From positions 127,783,988 to 127,847,987 of the forward strand of contig CM067082.1 in the NCBI GenBank assembly GCA_034008185.1: a stretch of DNA of 64,000 nt. The letters are read 5' to 3'. Within the stretch, counting starts at the first letter, position 1. Each line of letters starts with the position of its first letter. Made by a program: the position numbers and the translations under genes. A model generated the notes under the pieces. The model ran no database searches, had not been told where the DNA came from, and saw nothing but the letters and a program-made list of their open reading frames with translations. The stretch is from Gorsachius magnificus (Eukaryota; Chordata; Aves; Pelecaniformes; Ardeidae). Below, one piece after another: positions 36,221 to 48,200 of this stretch.

Positions 36221-39200
36221 GCTTGGATGTTATCTCACTTGGATATTTTAGTAACGGAAGTGGCGTAGTACTTAGCCATTACCTCTTACAATTTAAATTA
36301 AATTTTGGAAATTGCTGCAAATGGAAATCCTGTCCTCAGAAAAGCACACAGACCCTGATTTAGTGGCCAGCTCTTCTCTTTGCATTTAACTTTATTGATA
36401 ATTCCCAGGTAGGAATACAATTTAAGTTTTCTCCCAGGCTTGGTTTTACATTAAGACCTTCCTCTTTAGCAAGAGCTCTAAAGGTGGATCGCCTCTCCTT
36501 GCACCCTGCCTGGCAGCCTTTGGAGCCACATACATTATAACTAACAAATGCCCCATATCTTCTCCCAGGATTTTAACACCAAAAGCTAATGCGGATGAAG
36601 AGCAACTCTGTTTCTCCATGGGGTCCTGGAGGTTGCAGATCCAGTATAGAGGGATTAAAAATTCTTGAGATTTTCCTCTCCCCCCCCCAAATCACCTTAT
36701 GCTATCCACAGGGTTTAGATCAATTGCTACAGAATCCAGGTGGTTTAATTTTTATTAGGTTACTGCTTCCTCCTCCAGAGAGCTCTAAGCCTCTGTTTAT
36801 TTTGGGGGCAGGGGGAGAGGGAGACCTCTTCTTCCTGCCTTACCTACTCTCCTCCAACATCAAAGGAAGCCAGTTTGCTCCTCCTAGCTTAATCCTCCCT
36901 TTCTCCCTCCCACCAGTGTTCTGCAAATTTCCTTGTATTCTTCTCTGAGTTATCCAGCCTCCGTTGTATTTGTCAGCAGGTTAACTTTTGCCCTGGAGGT
37001 ACTTGCTGGGAGGCAGAGCCCCTCTGGCAGTGCTTTCCCCTCGTGTTTGCCTGCAATTGCCAGGCTCATAGGCCTGGACAGGTAACTGACTGGAAGGGGA
37101 TCACCGCACGAAGGAGACATAAATCAGAATAAAACAGTGCCCGTGACAGGATTTCTGTGAGATTGCTGCTTTCAGAGGCTGAGAAACTCTGTGTCGGTAA
37201 CTGCAGCTCCCACTGCATGAAAATATCTTCTAGATAATTCTTGACTGGAAGCTGAAATCTTTCGCGGGGGGAGGAGAAGAAGGGGTCAACTAACCAAGAT
37301 GGTGTCAAACCGGTCCTTTGCTTGGGGGTAGAAATGTAGAGACAGACTTCTAATACCCTCTGGCAGTTCAGCCAGCTAGCAGCTGCCCCAATAGAGTGGT
37401 AATTTAGGCCAAAGGACCTATAGCCTCCTAACAAGGACCTATAGCCTCCTAACAAGGTGTTTACTGGCAGCCTGTTGAAAAGTTTGCCTTGTAAGGGCTC
37501 TGTCTTTGGGTTTAGAGGGAATAGCTTAACTTTTATTGATATTTACTGAAAGCTCCGCTCCCCAGCCCTTCTCTAGCCAGGTGGCTTACCCTTTGGGTGG
37601 GCTTTTTAATATTGGTATACTGAACATACTTGCAGACTTTTAATTTTCAGCTGGCATGGTCCTTTTAAATGAGAAGCCAAGTGGCTACAAATATCTGAAT
37701 TATCTCAGTGGTGCCTTCGGCACTTACAGCATCAGAAAGCTGCAGGTACCCTCAGAAATTCTAATGAATATTTCAGAAATCACAACTGCACAGACAAGCA
37801 AATGAGGGATATCTTGCACTAAAAATGGGGATTTATAGCATTGAACCAATTATTAAGCTGTATGGGTACAACGTCTAATATTGTGGCCCCTCTTCCACCC
37901 TGGCTGGGAACACCTCCATCTCTCGGGAAGACTGCATCCATTGTGGCAGGGGGGTCTTGGGTTAGCTGCCCAGAAATAGCTAAACTCACAAAAATTTTTG
38001 GTGTCTTAGCACACAAGCTTTAGAAAAGCACATTTCAGTTAAAGAATGACATTTGTTTCCATTTGTGAAGAAGCATCTAGAGTAATTTCTTTGCTGAACA
38101 GGGATGGGAGCATCATTTTTAGGAGTCAAATAAGCTGTGCTGTAGGGGAGTGGCATATGTCTGCATTGTAATGATTTTGTTGGTCACTTTTCCCCTTGTA
38201 CAAATGCCCTCATATAAACCTGCTTTATGAATAGTCATGCAACTTTGATGTGCTGTAGGTACAGTGAACCCAAACCTGTTGTCTACTTCAACCTTTTTTA
38301 TTTTGGCTTCACTTTTTCTCAAAGGCTTTATGTTAATGCCAGATCATAGTAAAGATAGGGAAAAATTACAGTGAATATATAGAATTAACATGGGATGAAC
38401 AGGTCACCCCATTAATTTAAAATTGATTTTCATCAATACTTGCTTTTTATCTTTTACTCATTTATCTGTAATGCTTTTTGCTTAAAAAAAAAAAAGGAAA
38501 GAAAAAACCCTCTCTTGCTCCAAAGGAAGAGAGAGTTATTTTAACAAATGATGCTTGTTGATATGGATGCGTTACTGCAGATTTTAAGGTCCAGAATTTC
38601 CCAATATCGGTTATAGGAAAATGTGCTGTTATTTTCCATCTTGAAACTCTGTAGTAGTAAACAGGAATAAATTCCAGCTTTCAGTGCAGTTCATCTTCAC
38701 CTGCTTGCTACTTTTTCCTCATTCAAATTCAGAATCAATATTTTTTTCTTCTCGTACCATGTAATCTGAGAACAGTCCATGTAGACTTTGAGGACAAAAT
38801 CCCACAATTTTGGGCTGTCTTTTGTTCTTCACCCTTCCCCATCCCTCCCCACCCCCTGAGGATTTTAAAGACTATACTATTATGGAGCATTCGTGCAATG
38901 CAGCATTTGAGTAGACCGTTAATTGACATGCACAGTATTGTACGCTTTAGGCTGGAAGAGGAAAATAAGCAATTTGCTTCATTTTGCAGAGTGAGTTCTA
39001 ACTGTTATTAAAGTGCATTTGTAGTTGCATATTTTCCAGTAAAGGTGACAGATTACTTCAAAGCTGGTATTTTCTTTTTGTTAAACAAGGTTCTCAAATA
39101 GATCCATCTTGCCCACGTATTCTATTCTTGCCAGTTGGCTTTGAAAGCTGGTGCTTGGGCTCATCGTTCAGAACTAGCTTCCAAAAAATGAGGTCCCATG

Positions 39201-42200
39201 CTGTTTCTATCTATTGAGCTGGTAGGGGCTGGAAGGATCTGATCTGAAGCCAAGGCGAAGACTGAATTGATGGAATCATATCTAATGGGTTTGCCAAGTA
39301 CTGCCCAGTCATGAAGTTCCACTTTCTGGGAAAAAGCACTGAGACGAGGGATGGTGGAGCATTCGCCGTGATACTGGCTATCCTCAGATTTCCTTCCCTG
39401 GACTTAGAGCCTCGCCACCTAGTAGGAAAGAACTAGCTTTTTGTTGTATGTATTTTTACACATTTACATCTTGTTCCTCTCTTTTGCATGCTGCTTCCCT
39501 GTTTTCTTCCCAGTTGCATATATTCATTTGAAGAGGAAAAAGCTTACTGCCCTTATTAAGGTATTACACATATTTTGACCATACGTAACGTATCATTGCA
39601 GAGGCATGCTTGCACATTTGGTATGCTTACTTCCTTTTGACTCTGTGTGCACATAGAACACCCAAACACACACTCAGACTCTGTTTCGGGTGAATGGTCA
39701 CCACTCAGTGGGACTAGATGGAGACCAATTGTCTTTAGGGCTGAATTCTGCATCTTCAGCAAGTTCTACTTTTCTAGATGCAACCATAAGATGGAGAATA
39801 ATACCAAGATCATGCACTTCTTCAAAAAACTACTTGACAGGATTGCTTAGATTTCCCCCCACTCCCTTTTCTAGCAGCTTTCAATTGTGAGATAGTGAAA
39901 GCTCAGGTCTCTTGTCTACGTTCAGTTTTTATATAAACTGCCAGGGTAGTCTCTGAAACCACAGTGATGATACACATCTGTGTGTCAGATATCCAATTTG
40001 TCACCAGCTTCTTCCAATATCTGGCAGAGAGCAGGACCTAAATGAAATCCAGCTGACTGGAGCTCAGCTAAGATCTGATAGAGGTGACTTTGATAGATCA
40101 AATGGTTGAAGAACTTGGTGGAGTCTGTGTAGATGTAATCTGTTCAGCCACGTCTAAATCAGTCCACAGATTTCAAGTCTTGCTCATCTTTGCAGCTGTT
40201 GCAGTGGTTGGAACCAAAAGGGGTTTTTTTTGCAGTTGTCTAGGCAAGAGATTGCTTAGGGTGAAAACAGTTGCAGATCTTGCCTCAGTCATCCATGCTT
40301 GTGGTCACTTCTGTCTTCAGCTCTTGCAGTGGTCTGTATGTGTAGGCTTCAATTCAAAATCATGCAGAACAGTTTAGTTGGAAAGACGCTGTTACCAGCA
40401 TTTGCTGTCTTTCCATCCTCCTACCTCTCTTCATCTGTCACCTCTCCAACATGATGTTTTCATTTCAGTTTTTGTTAGTATACTAGGCTGCATGCAGTAG
40501 TAACCTCCAGAGTATGAAGGAATAGTCAGCTGGGTCTAGTACCTGCTTCAGCTAATTCCTCCTGTGCATCCCAAAGATTACTGGTAAAATTTCTCATCTT
40601 AATGTACAGTGGAATAAATGGAAAGAGCACCCTGCTTTGGCATCCTGTTGTCTTTAATCAGATGCTTATTAAATGGTTGTTGAAATTCAGAGTGCAGCTA
40701 TCTACAAAGGTCTGTAGCTCAAATCATAATGATCTAGAAATAAATAATCAATAAATAGCCTCCAGAATGCAGAAGGCTATTGTTCCGTAAGTTAAGTAAA
40801 CGTTTTTGAAACCTCTTCAGAAAACATGTATAAAGCCTGGCATTCCCACCTAGAAGGTCATATAGAAAGTATTTAGTTTTGCAGCTCATTGCTTCACATA
40901 TGGAAATGCCTATACTGAATGTGTGGTTCAAATGGTAAGTAACTGCTGCAGAAATAGAGCATTTCAGGCCTGATATGAACCCGTAATGTTGTGTTTGGAT
41001 TTTTTTTAAAACGTCTACTGATAAGATCACCTAGGTCATTACTATCACCTGAGAAGTAACCAGCACTTTACCCTCCTTGATGAACCATTCAATAGACTGT
41101 TCGTTTATTGAAAATAGGGGTTTTTTTTATTATTAAAATGCCTACCTGTTGTACTGACAGCATAAATAATTTGAATCATCAGGTGAGTGCTGTTAAGTTA
41201 TAGTGAGCAAGGGAAATTGCAAAAACACGAATTAGGGTCCCTGTCCTTAAGTGTATTTCAGTTTGCATTTTGATAGCAGTTTAGAAATGTTATCGCCTGT
41301 TTTGTCACAGACATAATTCACATCTTTCTTCAGGCACTGTAAACAAGAGAAATGGTTTAATGGCTCCATAAAAGGCACTCTGTGCTGATAGCTGAGATTA
41401 GACCCTTTAGTAATGGATTTTTGTGTGTTGGGGGAAGGGGAAGGCTTGGCAGAGGTAAATGTACTGGAAAAGAATCTTGGAGAGACTCTGATGTATCTGA
41501 AGTGCCTGCTGCATTTCTGTGTGTATTGGGAGATGGATTTAAACTGTGACAGTACTGGCTTTATCAGCACAGGGGCCTTCTCTTCTTGCTTTTCAGATTT
41601 TTACCAAGTACGAACTTGGGTCACCTCAATCAGTCTGGCACCTGGAGTTGTAATGGCATTAACTTAAATACATTTACATCTTTGGTCTTCTCATCTTGTA
41701 GTTGAGAAAATCAAATCCCCTCTATTCAAATGTGTTCAAGAAATCCCTCTAAACTTACATCGCTTATTAAGAGTTTTGCCTCAATCGCTCATAAAAATGA
41801 ATTAGTTTATTTAGTAAATTGGGTTTAGAGGGTGATTTGAGAGCATAAATGTGAAAAGCAGTTCAGAAATGTGCGGCAGAAATGTTTAGGGCGTGACTTA
41901 CTGTGACTTCCCACTCACCTTTCTCTGCAGGTACGCAAAGTCTTCAAACTTAATACATGTGAATGTAGTATTACTTCATAGATGTTGGAGTTCACTAGCA
42001 CGAGCAACGTTGCTGATGTCAGTTGATTTTATACCATGTAGTAAATGCTTTTGCCCTAAGTGTTGATAATAAGACATCTTTGGTCAGTGGAGTCAAGATC
42101 GCCTGCCGTTCGCCATCATCATTGAATTACCAGTAATATTTCAGGCTTCTTAAAAAATTGCTTAAATCAATTCTTCTTGTTCAGCAAATAAAATCAGATT

Positions 42201-45200
42201 TTATTTTGTGTTCTGGTCAGGAATCTGAAGTTTGAAAATTATAAAATAACTTCTTCCTCCATGGAGAAATGACTTGCAACTTCACGTAAAAAATTCTTCA
42301 TTTCTTCTTCATACTCATCTCTTGAATTGAAAAATATTTTAAACCATTGCTTTTATATCTGATGCAGTGCATTTCTGGGGCTTTTGCAAAAGAAGTGATT
42401 TGGTTCTATCTGTACAGAGGTGGTACATTGCCTGTTTCTCAGGCTAGAAAGTATACAAATTGGTTTCCTCCAAGGCAAACTGATTCCTCCTCTAATTTCG
42501 GAGTTCTTAATAAAATTGTTCTTCGTTTGGGTCTTAAACTGGGTGTTATTATGAACAAAATGTTTAGGGATTAGGCTGTTGACAGATAGCAAAGGAGAAC
42601 AGCACTTCAAAATGAGGGGTAGCAGGTTTCACCCTGTGTTCTTGCATGTTCTGTGCAAGTTTACTTCGTGGTGAAATTACTGTTGTTTTGTATAAAATCT
42701 AGGTGTGTATGACAGTACATTATGTATAGCATGTGAGCCCACTTACTCTTCAGATACAGGTAGATGTATTTATGCACAGAGAATATGCATACAGTAATGT
42801 GTTATACCTTAATCAGTTTGCTACAGATGCTTGCCTTATATCTGCATGTTGGCTTCGGAGGAGCTCCAGACAGGGTCTGCAGATTGAGGCCCTTCTGATA
42901 CCGATAAGCCTGACTTTCCCCAGTAGTTGAGATGAGGTGTTGAAGCCATCCATCTCAAAACACGTTGTAAGACTGTTTGCCTTTCAAGTTCTGAGGTAGT
43001 TATCTGTAAGTAATCACTCGGGATGAAATCTTGGCCCTTGGTCACTTCTTAATAAGATCGTTATTAAGGCAGAGAGCCCGTTACTTTAATAGGGTTGAGA
43101 CTCTGTTCTGGGGTTAAGTAAAATGAATTTGCCATCAGGAAGAAAGAAGTGGTGAGGAGCTGGTTGTTCGAAATGTCATTTTGTTAATTTGGATGTGTTG
43201 GTAGCTGCACTAAAATTAGATTGTACAAATAAGCAATGTTGCTCTCCTCAAAAGAAAACGGATTGAAAACATAATATAAAAAACAGCTTAGCAAAATGGT
43301 GTATATTTAAAATCTATTTTAATAGGTGCACTATAAAATCAGTGTCACACTAAAATGAGGAGCGACAGGTGGAGGGTTTCAGTGATGACAGGAGAACTGT
43401 TCTGAATGTTTGAAATGTTACTGTTGGAGTAAGGCTGTCATCTTCAGCCACACTTAAGATGTGGTTTGAAAGGTCAAGTAGCCTTCAAGAAAGCCCCCCA
43501 AAAATGCCGTCAGTATTTTTCTCAGGCTATCTTTCTTCCTTTCTGCCTCTAAAAGTGTACACTGAAGGAGTTGAAGATAAAGCTTAGCACGGTGACTGTG
43601 TCAGGGGACTGCCCGAGGAAGGCTTTAAATTTTACAGCTACATTATCTTTCTGTCCGTAGTTAGGATAAAGATCTAATATAAAATCACTTTGGACTGTTA
43701 TGCTTTCCCTAAATGAAATGAAGGCGTTAACCTACTTGATTTGATACACTTTACCCTAGCTTATAAAGCTGGGAGGAAGGTGAGGTAAACTTTAATTAAA
43801 ACTACAGCACAGATGCCTCCTAGCACTGTGCCCTGTACCTTGCTAGGACTGTACAGTAAGCAAAATAAAATGTACCTCGCAGCCGAGGCAGCAGGCTGGA
43901 GCCGTGTTCAGTGAAAGTAATTTAATTAGTGTTGATCATGACTCCAGATGATGGTGATTTGATAAGGAATAATTTAGTACTTAACAGCCTTTTACATGCA
44001 CCAACTCCATGTGGGAAGGTAAAGCAAATTGCACAAAATGAATGTGCTGCTTTCACTTGTGCCTGTGCCAGTGAGCTGGAAAACTGCCTGTTAGCAGACG
44101 TTCAGGCTCTCAGCGCTGTGATGAAATACCCAGCCAGTTCTCCGCACAGGGCTGTGGTGTGGGAGTCTCTGTACTCCCGTTATTTAAAAATAAATAAGGG
44201 AAGTAATTTTTCATAACAGATTAACTCCGAGGAAGTAGCAAAGTTAAAATTAAAAAAAAAAATAAATTAAAAAATAGAGCAGCATGTGGTTTTTGTGCGA
44301 ATATGCGATACTGGCTTTAAAAAGAGAGTCTTGTTGCAGTTGTGTTTTAATTCTCTGATTCAAGTCAAAGAGATTGCCTACCTTTGTGCCAGAGCCACCG
44401 TCCTGGAGTCGTGGGGCCCATCATCCGCGTTAAACGTGCGGTCTGCATTATCTGACCAAGACATGCAAGGAGACTCAGCACTGAAAGTTCACTAGCAAAA
44501 ACCTGAAACAAACTACTGTATGTCAGCCTGCTTTGCAATATCGGTGGAAAGCCGACTGGGCTGCATTTTGCCGTATTATTAAATTTGAGAATCTTTATTC
44601 AAGAAGTCCGTATGGTCTTTTATTTTAGTGCAAGTTCAGACAGTTTTATGCAGAAACAGTTCTTTCCTTCTTGTGACGTTTACCACTTTTCATCTCCGTT
44701 TTGTGTTACTGTGCTGCATGTATGTATCTGTGTACCTGCTTTTCCTTTGTAAGCTTTCCAGATAATTGACTATTATCCATGAAATATAATAGCTGGATAG
44801 CAGTTTTAGAAATTCTTGTGAGTTTTGTGAAAATATGTGGCAAAATAACAGTGCTGTCTTGCAGATGTCTCAGCTGAAAGGCAGCAGTAGAAGCTGTCAT
44901 GTAATAGGGTGCGAGAGGACCCGTTTGTGAAAGGGTTCTCTGAACGTTGCCCAACTGTGGGGAAGACTCGTGGTGAAAATCTGGAATCCAGATCTTACAA
45001 ATACTTATAAATCAGTTTATTGGTTTTGATGCTCACATCTTAGACGGCACTTCATTTACCTCCCCCTCCCCACTTAACACATGCGTGTGTATGCAGGTGC
45101 ATTAGTATCAGAAAATAAACAGTGTGTAACAAATGGTCTTTCCTAAGCTCAGGTGCAAGGGAAGGGGCAAGATGCTACTTGATGGTATATAGTATGGGTC

Positions 45201-48200
45201 TGATTCTGTGCTGAGGTTCTCCAACAGGGACTGCTGCATGTACGTGGATTTCCACGGAGGCACAAGTGTCTGTGTCAGGCTGGAGCGTGATGTTCAAACT
45301 ACAGTGTTTTGGTGACAATGTCCCAAATTGGTGATAAAATTGATGTCCGAACTCTAGCCTTCTCAGAGTTCAAAAATGTATTTAAAACCTTATTTTATTT
45401 AAAACTTGAAGGGTGTGTTTTCAAGCTGTTAAATACCTGTCTTTTAGTCCTTTGTCCTCCTAGCTGCTTACTTTAGATTTGTCTATGTCAGGTGAACTTT
45501 GAATTTCCTTCTGCTTTAATTTTGGTTAAGGTTGGATAGGAAATAAGGAAGGTTGACTGGCTTAAACTAATATGCTGGTTAACCTTGTATTTTCCTTTGG
45601 CCTTTTTCTTAATCCAGACCAACTTGTGCTTCTAATTAATGCTGTCTTTCTGTCACACTCTCTCTGTTCTTTTTACCTTTTAAAAAAGTATGTGTGGGTG
45701 GTTTTTTTTCCCCTTCAATTTGTCTCTACATCAAATTTACTATTGACTTTGGTGAGGCCAGGATTTTATCTTGTGTATTTTTGAGAAAAATTTCTGAGGC
45801 CATTTCTTGTGTATTTTTTTCCAGCATTACTTATAACTAAAGGCACACGTAATCATGCAGTTTCATAAGTTTCACTGCAAATTTTCATGCATTCAGTGGG
45901 ACAAAAAGATTACCTATCATATACTTGAGGCTGATACATGAGAAATTTATTTTGGAGTCATTTGTGTGGCAATCTTCAAAGTGAACTACTATTGCATTTA
46001 TAGCTAAAAGCTACCTCACTAATATTACTTAGAAACATTTGGTGCCTGGGAAGTATTTTGCCTCTGACAACATTTACAGTAGTTAAGCCAAATATAAGTG
46101 GGCTGTTATTTTCCTGCTAATGAGATGGGATCCTGGCCATCATTCTATTAAACAATAATAGTGCTAATAGCCAATGCGAAGGATCTCTGGTGTCTATTTT
46201 TCAGTTGACACCCAAAGAAATATTTGAAATGTTTATTTCCTATATTGTTTTTAGTATTACAGTGGTTTAATTAATCATGTGTTTAATTAGCAGTGTCTAG
46301 CTTACTCGAGAAAGCTCGTTGTTAATATTGTACTTGGGTTTTAATTACATTTTCTTTCTCTTCCCAGTGGCTTTTCATGGTCTCCCTGTGAAAATCAAGA
46401 AGGAACCCCATAGCCCATGTTCAGAACTTGGCTCTGCTTGCAGTCAAGAGCAACCATTCAAGTTCAGTTATGGGGAAAAGTGCCTGTACAATGTCAGGTA
46501 AAGCAATCAGGAGCGTGTTTGCAGTGAGAACTGCTGATTTAAATGAGGACTGACTAAAGAGTAATAAAACCATAATAGAGATCTTATAAAAGTTACCTCT
46601 TCAGCAGATAACAGACTGATGAGATAATGCATTTAGCTGATGAACACTGATGGAGTTGTTTACAGTTGTATCAAACACTTACATAACCATTTTAAAGCAG
46701 TGTTTTTCATCAAAATGCATATTCTCCATTCCTTCTCCATGGGAGACAGCCAGAGTTTAAAAACCCAGGGTGCAAGTGTGAAATAGAAAGGAGGAGTGTC
46801 TTGTTTTCTGCGAGTTGTGTTGAAAGTACTTTCAAAATGCATTACACACATTAGGAAGGAGTGAGGGGTCTGTGTAACAGGCAAGAGATTGGCAGGTCTG
46901 AGCAACACCTTAGGTATTTGACAGGTTTTGCAGATGTTATATGTGTGTATTTGTGGGTGATTACAATTTAAAATAGTATTTCATTAGGCTCTGCATCTTT
47001 GTTACCTATTCAAGAGCAAGTTGTCTTCTTTTATAGGGATAGATAATAAAAGCTTTATTTATTTGTGGGTGGTGGAGGGGCTTGATACCACTGCATTCTT
47101 ATTGACTTTCTTTTGGTTTGCACTTAACATGTCACTCCTTCCTTTAGTGTCAGCAGTGAAGAGTTTCTTATTGACATTTCAGTCTATTTTAGAATCTTTC
47201 ATCTAGCTTCCGAGTTTTTATTCTCATTAATGTACTACCAATGCTGTTAGCACTTAAAGCATTTACATTTAACTTTTTGGATATGAAAGGGGAAAAAAAA
47301 AAAGAAGACTGGCACCTTTGCCAATCATAGAGGAGTGATTTTGATTTCAAAAATCAAATGCATACATTGATGGATTTGATGGGTGCTAGGGGACCTGACA
47401 GGAAAGTATGCAAGTTCCTGCTTGCTATCTGCCTAATGTCTGCTTTTTTCCGGTTTAGAAAGAGGGATGATCAAAGTGCGCTCAAGTCCTTTCCTGATTT
47501 GGGACACCTTTGAAAATAGCATCTATGTATTTGCAGGACCAGCACTTTATTTTTGAGAGAGAGGGGAAAAAAAACCCCCTCTGTTGGGTGAGGCTGCTGA
47601 CATCCAAGTGTGGGTAGCTAAGCCAACATACCATTGTTTTTCTGGGTCAGATCCCTTCCCTCTAGCTGTATTGTTTTACTGTCTCACTTTGTGGTTTGTG
47701 CAAGCTCTGAAAGAGTCTTGACAGGCACTGCCGGCTCTTTGTGTTCTAGTCCAGGTGCTTCTACTTTTATGTATTTTGTATAACTCCTGTTCGCATGTCA
47801 CTGTAAGACTGAATCCTTTAAAAATACATTTCTGTGCCCCAGAGAAGAAAATACTGTGATGAACCACTTGCCTCTAACATGATTTTTTCTGTGCTTTTTG
47901 CAATGTAAAGTAGGTAATTCCTCTGTCCCAAACTGGTTAATAAGGCAACTTAATAAAAAGCTTATAAATGTGACACTTTTTTTTTTTCTGGATGTAGATG
48001 CTACTTTTTTTGTTTTCCCAAGAAAATAACCTGACCTTTTTTCCCCCTTGCCTTACTGATAGTGCCTATGATCAGAAGCCACAAGTGGGAATGAGGCCCT
48101 CCAACCCACCGACGCCATCCAGCACTCCCGTGTCACCGCTGCATCATGCTTCCCCAAACTCAGCTCAGACTCCTAAACCTGACCGGGTTTTCCCTACCCA

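Larger units (their letters stand above)
25779..46367 (+). other. ETV1: ETV1 intron 5 (20,589 bp)
   Basis: GTAAGTA..TTCCCAG boundaries. This is the largest complete intron in the window and separates the activation/degron exons from the rest of the protein. I recognise no LINE, LTR or DNA transposon in it. Visible items are (GT)16 at 36182-36213, a perfect palindrome with adjacent direct repeat at 35573-35619, a 21-bp tandem duplication at 37412-37453, GC-richer unique blocks at about 32430-32650 and 36580-37460, and an AT-rich TGTATA-type region at about 34610-34710. Open frames up to 129 aa occur on both strands with no recognisable domain. Confidence 0.85.

Noticed and set aside
37066..37455. 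129-aa minus-strand frame in intron 5
   Set aside because: Its N-terminus is the translated 21-bp tandem duplication (repeated [11 protein letters not shown] unit), there is no domain, and it lies antisense within an intron.
46319..46501. Frame starting in intron 5 and running into ETV1 exon 6 as an alternative start
   Set aside because: It crosses a good acceptor (TTCCCAG), the upstream part is hydrophobic intron read-through, and the exon frame is explained by the splice from exon 5.
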